Source of the DNA: Burkholderiales bacterium
GTDB lineage: Bacteria; Pseudomonadota; Gammaproteobacteria; Burkholderiales; Burkholderiaceae_C
Reading direction: 5' to 3'
Assembly (NCBI GenBank): GCA_017307865.1
Contig: JAFKGE010000039.1
Span: 1-61,064, forward strand
DNA length: 61,064 nt
Below, piece by piece: positions 44,226-52,017 of this stretch. The position numbers and the translations under genes are program-made. A model generated the notes under the pieces. It was not told the DNA's origin. It saw only the letters and a list, made by a program, of their open reading frames with translations, and did not search any database. How positions within the stretch are numbered: position 1 is the stretch's first letter; each line of letters starts with the position of its first letter.

Positions 44226-45278
44226 ATGGATCCCTCTGGCATCTTTCCCACGAGCTACGCGCAAGACCGCGCGCTGATACGCACGCGCCCGCAATGGGTG
44301 ATTTTCTGGCTGTTCGTCGCTTTGCTCTTTTTGTACCCCTGGCTGGCATCGGCACGCCTGGTGGCCGTGGCCAACCTCATGCTGGTGACCTCCATCGTCG
44401 TCATTGGACTGCAGATCACCACGGGCTACGCCGGGCAGATCAACCTTGGCCAAGCGGCCTTCATGGGCGTGGGCGCCTACGCTGCGAGCGTGATTGCCAC
44501 CAAGACGGTGCTGCCCTTTTGGATCGCGGTTCCCGTGGGCGGGCTGGTAGCAGGGTTCGCAGGCTGGCTGTTCGGCCTCACGGCGGCGCGCATCAAGGGC
44601 TTTTACCTGGCTTTGACCACCATTGCGGCGCAGTTCATCTTCCACTTTTTGGTGCTGAACCTGCCCTCGGCCTGGCTCGGCGGCGTGACCGGCTTTAGCC
44701 TGGAGCCCGCGCGCCTGGGCAGCATAGTGTTCGACACCGACCGCTCGCTCTACTACCTGTTCCTCGTCGTCACTATGGTCATGGTGTTCGGTGCCTTCGG
44801 CATCCTGCGCAGCCGCCACGGCCGCGCCTTCGTGGCCGTGCGCGACGACGACGTCGCTGCGGGCATGATGGGCATCGACGTGGCTGGTGCCAAGTCGCGC
44901 GCCTTCGTGCTCGGCGCGTTCTATGCAGGCATAGGCGGCGCTCTGTGGGCCTACCAGGTGCGCTACGTCTCGGTCGATCAGTTCACGCTGTTCCACTCGA
45001 TTTGGTTCATCGCGATGATGATCGTGGGCGGCCTGAGCTCCATCGTCGGCGCTGTGCTAGGTACGGTGCTGATCCGCGGCGTGCAGGAGACCATCACCAG
45101 CCTCGGACCCGATCTGGTCGAGCGCATTCCCAGCCTCAGCAGCGACCTGATCTTTGCCAGCATGAACGTGTTCCTCGGCCTCATCATCACGCTGTTCCTG
45201 CTGCTCGAGCCCAAGGGTCTGATGCACCGCTGGAACATCCTCAAACTTAACTACCGGCTCTGGCCGTTCCATCACTGA
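44226..45278 (+). CDS. livM: ABC transporter permease, LivM type (cassette 2)
   Basis: 350 aa membrane protein with LQITTGYAGQINLGQAAFMG, SRHGRAFVAVRDDDVAAGMM and IVGGLSSIVGAVLGTVLIRG, all LivM hallmarks. The C-terminal WNILKLNYRLWPFHH resembles the cassette-1 LivM tail. It pairs with the LivH at 43334-44221. Confidence 0.92.
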   Translation: MDPSGIFPTSYAQDRALIRTRPQWVIFWLFVALLFLYPWLASARLVAVANLMLVTSIVVIGLQITTGYAGQINLGQAAFMGVGAYAASVIATKTVLPFWIAVPVGGLVAGFAGWLFGLTAARIKGFYLALTTIAAQFIFHFLVLNLPSAWLGGVTGFSLEPARLGSIVFDTDRSLYYLFLVVTMVMVFGAFGILRSRHGRAFVAVRDDDVAAGMMGIDVAGAKSRAFVLGAFYAGIGGALWAYQVRYVSVDQFTLFHSIWFIAMMIVGGLSSIVGAVLGTVLIRGVQETITSLGPDLVERIPSLSSDLIFASMNVFLGLIITLFLLLEPKGLMHRWNILKLNYRLWPFHH

Positions 45279-45325
45279 CTTGTTGAAATCCACGCTTTCC
45301 CCACTGCAACTACCAGGAGACATTT

Positions 45326-46558
45326 ATGCAACGCCACACATTCCTCAAAGTCTCGGCGGCACTGGCCGCAGGCTTGGCTCTGAACGCCCCGGCGCTGGCC
45401 CAGACCAAGACCATCAACATCGCAGGCTTGGCCGATTTCGCCGGTCCTTATGCCAACGTCATGCCCGAAATGGCGGGCGGACGGGCCGCAGTGTTCGAGT
45501 GGTGGAACAAAGAAGTTGGCAGCAAGCTTAATGTGCAGATCGCCGTCAAAACATTCGACACCCGCTACGACGTCGCGCAGACAGCGAGCCTGTGGCCTGG
45601 CATCAAGGCCGAGCTCAAGCCCGTGGTCGTGCTCGGCCTGGGCGGCCCCGACGCTGCGGCGCTGCAGCAACGCCTGCCCGAAGACAAAATTCCCATGCTG
45701 TTGGCCACTGCCACCTACGGCTTCGGCTGGAAACCCAACCAGTGGGCTTTGAACCTGCGCCCCACCTACGCGCACGAGTCGGGCGGCTTCATCGAGTGGT
45801 ATCGCAGCACCAAACTGGAAGGCAAGCGCCCAGTCAGGGTCGGCATCATCACGTCGGAAGCCACGCCTGCCTACGCCGACATGGCCAAGGGTCTGCAAAG
45901 CTTTACAAAAGCGCACCCTGACAAAGCCACCTTCGTCGAGGCCATCTGGACCGAGGTGCAGCCCACCGACGTCACGCTGCCCGTGCGTCGTCTGGCCAAC
46001 GCCGGAACCGACCTAATCGTGATCCAGACCAACACAGCGCAAGCCGTGGCCACCAAACGTGCGCTACAGGCGCTGGGCAAGAACATCCCCATCGTGCTTT
46101 CTCTGCACAATGGTCTCGCTGCCTCGGCCAAAGCACTGGGCAGCCCAAACGGCTTTGTCGGCGACTACGAAGTTGGCGCCATCGCCGACGCGAGCGAGAG
46201 TGACACGCCAGCGCGCAACTTCTACCGCATGCTGCAAGAAAAATACGGTCTCAAGTCGGGCTGGAACGCTATGACCATCATGGGCATGGCACAAAGCATC
46301 GCCGCCGCGCGCGCCATCGAGCACACGATCAAGAGCAAAGGTTTCGACCAAGTGACCGGCCAGGCAGTGCATGACACCCTCATGAAATCCCAGTTCACCA
46401 GCGCCGATCTCATGGGCATCCTGCCGGGCATGGATTTCAGCCCCGAAAACCCCTTCCCCACAGGCAGCTCCAAGCTCAACATTGTGACCATGGAAAAAGA
46501 CGGCAAGGCCGTCCGTGCCGCTGGCGACGTGTCAATCCCGACGGTGCCCAAGTGGTAA
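45326..46558 (+). CDS. Periplasmic substrate-binding protein of Liv-type transporter (cassette 2)
   Basis: 410 aa with CAGGAGACATTT before the ATG. A Sec signal peptide is clear (MQRHTFLKVSAALAAGLALN, cleavage near ALAQ-TK). The mature part shows AGLADFAGPYANVMPEMAGG and GLGGPDAAALQQRL, peripla_BP_6 type. It is only distantly like the cassette-1 binding protein, so the ligand probably differs. Its TAA overlaps the livF ATG (TAATG). Confidence 0.9.
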   Translation: MQRHTFLKVSAALAAGLALNAPALAQTKTINIAGLADFAGPYANVMPEMAGGRAAVFEWWNKEVGSKLNVQIAVKTFDTRYDVAQTASLWPGIKAELKPVVVLGLGGPDAAALQQRLPEDKIPMLLATATYGFGWKPNQWALNLRPTYAHESGGFIEWYRSTKLEGKRPVRVGIITSEATPAYADMAKGLQSFTKAHPDKATFVEAIWTEVQPTDVTLPVRRLANAGTDLIVIQTNTAQAVATKRALQALGKNIPIVLSLHNGLAASAKALGSPNGFVGDYEVGAIADASESDTPARNFYRMLQEKYGLKSGWNAMTIMGMAQSIAAARAIEHTIKSKGFDQVTGQAVHDTLMKSQFTSADLMGILPGMDFSPENPFPTGSSKLNIVTMEKDGKAVRAAGDVSIPTVPKW

Positions 46559-47394
46559 TGTCGCAGGTTCAAACAGGGGCCGGGGCCGCTGCCCCGGTCG
46601 CACTGCTCACGCTCTCCAACGTCGAGGTACTTTATTCAGAGGTCATCCTCGCGCTCAAGGGCGTGTCGCTGCAGATTCCTGCGGGCGGCTGCGTCGCGCT
46701 GCTGGGCGCCAACGGTGCGGGCAAGAGCACCTCGCTCAAAGCCATCTCGGGAGTGATCGACTCGGAAGACGGACGCGTTTCGGGTGGTTCCGTCACCTTC
46801 GAAGGCCGGCCCATTCACGGGCTGGATCCGGCGACCGTGGTGCGCAGCGGGCTCGTGCACGTGATGGAAGGCCGGCGCGTGCTGCAGCACATGACGGTGG
46901 AGCAGAACCTCATCATCGGCGGGCACATGTTCCCGTCTGCAGGCGCGATGCGCCAGGCGCTGGAACGTGTCTATGAAGCCATCCCGCGCCTGGCCGACCT
47001 GCGCAAGCGCACCTCGGGCTATCTTTCGGGTGGCGAGCAGCAAATGCTCGTGATCGGCCGCGCCATCATGGCCCAGCCCAGGCTCATGCTGATCGACGAG
47101 CCCTCGCTGGGCCTTGCGCCACGCATGACCGAAGAGGTCTTTGCCGTGCTGCACACACTGCGCACGCAAGGGCTCGCACTGCTGATCGTCGAGCAGAACA
47201 CGCGCGTGGCGCTCGAAATCGCCGACTATGGCTACGTCATGGAAAGCGGGCGCATCGTGCTCGAAGGCCAGGCGCAGGAGCTCCGAGACAATGAGGATGT
47301 GCGCGAGTTTTACCTCGGCCTGGACCGCGAAGGCGCACGCAAGAGCTTCCGCGACATCAAACACTACAAGCGCCGCAAACGCTGGCTCGGCTGA
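46558..47394 (+). CDS. livF: ABC transporter ATP-binding protein, LivF type (cassette 2)
   Basis: 278 aa from ATG 46558. Walker A is GANGAGKSTSLK, the signature YLSGGEQQML and Walker B LMLIDEPSLGL. The tail KHYKRRKRWLG is the same basic extension as in cassette-1 LivF. Here livF is last in the cassette rather than first, so the gene order is permuted between the two systems. Confidence 0.92.
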   Translation: MSQVQTGAGAAAPVALLTLSNVEVLYSEVILALKGVSLQIPAGGCVALLGANGAGKSTSLKAISGVIDSEDGRVSGGSVTFEGRPIHGLDPATVVRSGLVHVMEGRRVLQHMTVEQNLIIGGHMFPSAGAMRQALERVYEAIPRLADLRKRTSGYLSGGEQQMLVIGRAIMAQPRLMLIDEPSLGLAPRMTEEVFAVLHTLRTQGLALLIVEQNTRVALEIADYGYVMESGRIVLEGQAQELRDNEDVREFYLGLDREGARKSFRDIKHYKRRKRWLG

Positions 47395-47439
47395 GACTGA
47401 AATGCTGCCGCAGCGCCATCGAACCCAAGGAGAATCTTC

Positions 47440-48552
47440 ATGAGTGGCCCTCTCAAAGGCTTGAAAGTCATCGAATTCGGCGGCATCGGCCCAGGCCCTT
47501 TTTGCGCCATGATGCTGTCGGACATGGGCGCAGACATAATTCGCCTCGACCGCAAGGCCGACAAAGGCAAGGACCGCGGCCAGGGCACCTTTCTGGCAAG
47601 CGGCCGCCGCGGCGTCCTGCACCGCGGCCGGCGCTCAGTTGCGGTCGACCTCAAAGACCCGCAGGACAAAGAAAAAGTGTTGCAGCTGATCGATGGCGCA
47701 GACGCCATCATCGAAGGCTATCGCCCCGGCGTGATGGAGCGCCTGGGCTTTGGGCCCAAAGTGCTGCTCGCGCGCAACCCGCGTCTGGTGTATGGGCGCA
47801 TGACTGGCTGGGGCCAGGACGGGCCACTCGCACAGACTGCGGGACATGACATCAACTACATCGCCTTGTCGGGAGCGCTCAGCATGATCGGGCGCGCCGA
47901 AGGCGGACCGGTGGCACCGCCGGCCATGGTTGGCGACCTCGGCGGTGGCGGCATGATGCTCGCGTTCGGCATCGTTTGCGCCTTGCTCGAAGCGCGCACG
48001 TCTGGCCAAGGCCAGGTGGTCGATGCCGCGATCACCGACGGAGCAGCCCTGCTCACCTCCATCGTCTGCGACCTCAAAGCCATAGGACTTTGGAAAAACG
48101 AACGGCAAGCCAACCTTCTGGACGGTGGCGCACACTTCTACGACACCTACGAGTGTGCAGACGGAAAGTGGATTTCAATTGCCGCGCTGGAGCCACAGTT
48201 CTATACGTTATTCTTGGACAAGCTCGGCATCAGCGCCCCCGAATTCGAAAAGCAACGCGATCCAGCAGCTTGGCCGGCACTCAAACGCCAGGTCACCGAC
48301 ATCTTCCGCAGCCAACCGAGCGCGCACTGGTGTGCCTTGCTAGAGGGTACCGACGTCTGCTTTGCACCGGTGCTGACGCTGGAAGAGGCAGCCCGCCATC
48401 CGCACAACGCGGCTCGCAAGACGTTCTTTGAGCGAGACGGCGTCCTGCAGCCTTCGCCGGCCCCGCGATTTAGCCGAACGGCTCCGGATCGGCCGGCACC
48501 CGCGCCGTTTATCGGGGAGCACGACGACACAGAGGTCACAGGCGCGACCTGA
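47440..48552 (+). CDS. Alpha-methylacyl-CoA racemase-like CaiB/BaiF family protein
   Basis: 370 aa. It shows LKVIEFGGIGPGPFCAMMLS at the N-terminus, RLVYGRMTGWGQDGPLA, and AGHDINYIALSGALSMIG, the catalytic-His segment of AMACR-type racemases; formyl/succinyl-CoA transferases differ there. It interconverts (R)- and (S)-2-methylacyl-CoA so that stereospecific dehydrogenases can act. This points to a methyl-branched intermediate. It has an AAGGAG site and follows livF by 45 bp, the last catabolic gene before the mobile region. Confidence 0.88.
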   Translation: MSGPLKGLKVIEFGGIGPGPFCAMMLSDMGADIIRLDRKADKGKDRGQGTFLASGRRGVLHRGRRSVAVDLKDPQDKEKVLQLIDGADAIIEGYRPGVMERLGFGPKVLLARNPRLVYGRMTGWGQDGPLAQTAGHDINYIALSGALSMIGRAEGGPVAPPAMVGDLGGGGMMLAFGIVCALLEARTSGQGQVVDAAITDGAALLTSIVCDLKAIGLWKNERQANLLDGGAHFYDTYECADGKWISIAALEPQFYTLFLDKLGISAPEFEKQRDPAAWPALKRQVTDIFRSQPSAHWCALLEGTDVCFAPVLTLEEAARHPHNAARKTFFERDGVLQPSPAPRFSRTAPDRPAPAPFIGEHDDTEVTGAT

Positions 48553-49114
48553 TGCAATTGACGATCTCGATCCAGGCCTGAGGTGCTTCTCTTCGCTGAC
48601 GCTGCTGCATAAGTGCAGCCACAAAGGTTGGTGCCGGCAGCTGTTCGTCATAAGGCCGAACTTCACATCGCGCCCCGACGAAGTAGGCAGCCGCTTTTTC
48701 AGCGGGCCGCGTCCATCCAGAGCTTGGCTGAGCTAACTGGACACAATACAGACGCTGCTACCCCGCAATGCGCTCATCGCCTGCCATCGCGGGCTGACGG
48801 TGCCAACACAGTTTGTCTGGTCGGACTTGTTTCGGACCGTAAAACGGCGTACTGTCATGATCGACCCGAGTTCGAACCTGCTGTGCTTGGTTCAACGGCA
48901 GTAACCAAGCCCACAGGCCACATAGAACACAACTTCTCTTGTGTGAACGGCGCGCGTTCGCGCAAGACATTTTGACCCTACATCTGGGGTCAAATAGCCG
49001 CTGAATCCCATCCGTTCGCGCCTGATCCACGGGCCTCTCTGCAAGAGAAACTGGCCCCTGATGGCGATTTCAAGTAAATCTCGCCCGTGCTTGCCTTCAG
49101 TGCTGGAGTCAGCA
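48553..49114. other. 562-bp gene-free stretch at the catabolic/mobile boundary
   Basis: No credible gene is seen. Two hairpins are present: ACACAA/TTGTGT (48927-48944) and TTTGACCC/GGGTCAAA with an 8-bp loop (48971-48994). The latter may be a terminator-like stem or part of a transposon end ahead of the transposase at 49115. Base composition is less GC-rich than the catabolic genes to the left. Confidence 0.5.
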
Positions 49115-50918
49115 ATGACAAAACGGCAACGGGTCGGAGCGCGCACGGCCGCCAGTGACTTCACTGCGCCACAGGTCGACATCATCCAATGGGTCGCGGT
49201 CGATGAGGCGGCGTTGTCTCCAGCAAGGCAGCGGCAGTTTCGAAACCGCAAGCGTGCCATCGTCCTGTACCTGAACGGGGCCAACGAGGCCCAACTGCTC
49301 CAGGAAACCGGTCTGAAGCGGCGCAACGTCTACCGCATCATCGTCGAGCGGTGCCTCCAGCAGCAGGAGGACGGAACGCTGCTGGGCTGGCGAGGTGCAT
49401 TGCCGTTTCTGCGGATCAAAGCCTACACCCGCGAGACACCTCCAGTGATCAGTCCATGGGGCGGCGGCGCTGCCGGCGCCCTCCAGTGGATCTTCTCTTC
49501 ACCAGGCGGCCAAGACCTTGAGACCCGCTTTCGCCGTCACATCCTCATCAAAGGGCCCGCCCTGGCAACAGTCAAGCAACCCAGGCAGGTGCTTTTTCGG
49601 TGGTTCATTGAGGAGCTGCGCAAGCTCGGCTATGAAGAGCGTGGGGAGTGGCCGTTCAACGTGGATCGACTGGGCTACGTCACGATCAACACCTTCATTT
49701 CCAAGGTGCTTGCGCAGATCCCCAACGCCAGCGCGAGATCCTGGGAGGGAAGGACGCCGTTCGCAAGGCCCGCGCAGGTGACGGTGTCGAACGCCCAAGG
49801 CTTCAGGTGTTCGGGAGAGTCGAGTGTGACGCCCACAAGCTGGATACGCGCATGGTGGTGATGGTCCCATCTCCTCACGGCGGTACCGAGCCGCGCAAGA
49901 TTCATCGGCTTTGGGTGGTCGTCATCATGGAGGTGGCGTCCCGCGTGGTGCTGGGCTACCACCTGAGCCTGCGCCGGGAGTGCGCGGCCGAGGACGTCCT
50001 GCGCGCCGTCAAACACGCGCTCTCGCAATGGACCCCGCGCGACCTGCAGTTCAGCGACAACGCTTACGTCGACAAGGCGGGCTTTGCCTCCTATCGGTCT
50101 CATCGTTTTGTGGGGGCATGCTGGGATGAATTCAGTGTCGATGGCGCCTTGGCCAACATCTGCACCCGCGTCGAACAGCCCATGCACGATGTGGTCGGCG
50201 CCCGGGTTCTGAAACCACAAGACACCACAGCGTTCGCCAGCCGGCGCAGCCTGGACGACCGCCCGTCTATCGAGTCATTTTTTCGGCGACTGGCCGACGG
50301 TGGATTCCACCGGCTGTCGCCAACCACGGGTGGCTCACCCAAAGATGTCCGGCGCGCCGACCCGGATGCGGCAGCCAAAGCAACTCAGTTCCAACTCGAA
50401 TACGCCGCTGAGTTGCTCGACACCATCATCGCCAACTACAACGCGACACCCCACAGCGGCCTGGGCACCGCAGTCCACTCGACCAGCTGGAATGGTTGAC
50501 CGCAAAAGGAGCGACACCCCTGCGCCTGGCCGACCCCGGTGCAGTCCGCAGAATGGTGGGCGTTCGCAAGTTGTGCACCCTGCTCGGCGGTGTTGCGACC
50601 GGACGGCGCCCCCATTTCAACTTTGCCAACGCCCGGTATTCGGCCGAATGGCTGTGCCTGCGCACCGACCTCATCGGCAAGAACCTCTGGCTCCACATTG
50701 AGGATGAAGACGACGCCCGCTACGCCAGCGTCTCAACCGCCCACGGCCTGTACCTGGGCACCGTGCGTGCGGCCCCACCGTGGCATCAATCGCCTCACAC
50801 GCTGTACATCCGCCAAGCGATACGTGCACTGCACAAGCGGCGCTTGCTGCACCTGTCTACCCACTGCGACGCCATCGAAGAACTGGTGTGGGTCCGATCG
50901 TTGCTGGCGACAAGGTGA
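49115..50918 (+). pseudogene. Mu/TnsB-like DDE transposase with two frameshifts
   Basis: Three successive frames read as one protein of about 600 aa. Frame one (ATG 49115) has a helix-turn-helix N-terminus (LLQETGLKRRNVYRIIVER). Frame two, from about 49735, has the catalytic core: ECDAHKLD with the first Asp, LQFSDNAY with the second, and RPSIESFFRRLAD with the Glu. Frame three, from about 50467, has the Mu-type C-terminal beta-barrel (RRMVGVRKLCTLLGG, AEWLCLRTDLIGKNLW). Restoring one C near 50467 would give LGHRSPLDQLEWL, the expected linker. Both shifts look like single-base losses, so it is inactive or mis-assembled. No TniB-like ATPase accompanies it. Confidence 0.75.
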
Positions 50919-50995
50919 CGATCGCGATCGAGCAGGTGGGTGAGATGACGTTGTCGGTTGTCGAGGCGGACGAGGTCGCGCCGCGTCCGTACTGA
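50882..50995 (+). pseudogene. 3' remnant of a fumarylacetoacetate-hydrolase-family gene
   Basis: In a third frame, TGVGPIVAGDKVTIAIEQVG and MTLSVVEADEVAPRPY end at TGA 50993. G-GVGP...AGD-V-I-IE-VG is the C-terminal signature of FAH-family hydrolases. The rest of that gene is missing; the transposase frame runs into it. It implies that the insertion removed a hydrolase gene that once preceded the Bug binding-protein gene. Confidence 0.6.
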
Positions 50996-51015
50996 GAAGC
51001 AGCAAGGAGACAAAT

Positions 51016-52002
51016 GTGAACAAGATGTCCTCCCCTCTCAAGATCATGCTCGGCGTGGTGGCACTGGTCGCCATGGGTGTGGCTGGTGCGCAGGCGGTTC
51101 CCTACCCGAGCAAGCCCGTGCGCGTCATCGTGCCTTTCCCTGCCGGAGGCGGCATTGACGTGCTGGTACGGGCGCTCGGTAACGAGCTCTCCCAGAAATG
51201 GGGGCAACCCTTTGTCGTCGAGAACAAGCCGGGCGCCTCGACCTTCATCGGCGCAGAGCTCGCTGCCCGCTCGCCGGCGGACGGATATACGTTGCTGGCA
51301 ACGACAGATCCGACATTCACGTCGAACCGGCACCTGTTCAAGGCGCTTCCCTATGACCCGGATGGCGGATTTGAACCAGTGATCCAGATGGTCAAGGGCG
51401 ACAACCTCGTCTTCGCGCATCCGAACGTACCCTTCACGGATCTCCAGGAGATGGTGGCTGCGGCGAAGAAGGGGCGGCAGCATTTCTCCTTCGGCTCATA
51501 CGGGAACGGCACGCAGCCACAGTTGGTGTTTGGCTACCTCAACAAGCGCGAAGGTGTTGACCTGTTGCATGTGCCCTACAAGGGTATCGCTCCGGTCATG
51601 ATGGGTGTGGCCTCTCGGGAGGTCGACTTGAGTGTCGCGAGTCCAGGCGTTGCCGGTGAGATGATCAAAAGTGGTCGCGTGCGTCCGCTGGCGGTGGCCG
51701 GGGACAAACGACTGCCTCAGTTCCCGAACGTAAAGACGACGGCGGAGCAAGGCTTCCCGTACCTGAAGTCGTTCATCTGGTACGGCTTGTTCGCGCCAAA
51801 GGGGACGCCACCGGAGATTGTCAACAAGCTGAACGCTGAAATCGCGTCGATCTTACGCAGTTCGGCCTTTGCCGAGCAGCAGGTGAATTCCAAGGGTATG
51901 ACTGTGATGGCGGGGTCTCCGCGGGAATTCGCCGCGGTGATCAAGCAGGACACGGCCTTCGTCGGCGAAATGGTTAAGGCGGCCAACGTCAAACCTGAAT
52001 AG
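51016..52002 (+). CDS. Tripartite tricarboxylate transporter binding protein, Bug/TctC family
   Basis: 328 aa from GTG 51016 (AAGGAG upstream); ATG 51014 is out of frame. A signal peptide ends near VAGAQA. The mature N-terminus YPSKPVRVIVPFPAGGGIDV is the Bug signature, followed by VVENKPGAS and DGYTLLATTDPTF. These periplasmic proteins bind organic acids. No TctA/TctB membrane genes are nearby, as is common in Burkholderiales, where bug genes are abundant orphans. It now lies stranded between the transposase and the ICE. Confidence 0.93.
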   Translation: MNKMSSPLKIMLGVVALVAMGVAGAQAVPYPSKPVRVIVPFPAGGGIDVLVRALGNELSQKWGQPFVVENKPGASTFIGAELAARSPADGYTLLATTDPTFTSNRHLFKALPYDPDGGFEPVIQMVKGDNLVFAHPNVPFTDLQEMVAAAKKGRQHFSFGSYGNGTQPQLVFGYLNKREGVDLLHVPYKGIAPVMMGVASREVDLSVASPGVAGEMIKSGRVRPLAVAGDKRLPQFPNVKTTAEQGFPYLKSFIWYGLFAPKGTPPEIVNKLNAEIASILRSSAFAEQQVNSKGMTVMAGSPREFAAVIKQDTAFVGEMVKAANVKPE

Positions 52003-52017
52003 GTGCTTGAAGCCTTG

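Noticed and set aside
48867-48885. tRNA-like T-arm (GAGTTCGAACCTG) as an ICE attachment site
   Set aside because: No acceptor, D or anticodon arms could be folded around it; probably chance.
49115-50499. Programmed -1 frameshifting in the transposase
   Set aside because: No X-XXY-YYZ slippery heptamer occurs at either junction, and there are two shifts. Mutational decay or sequence error is simpler.
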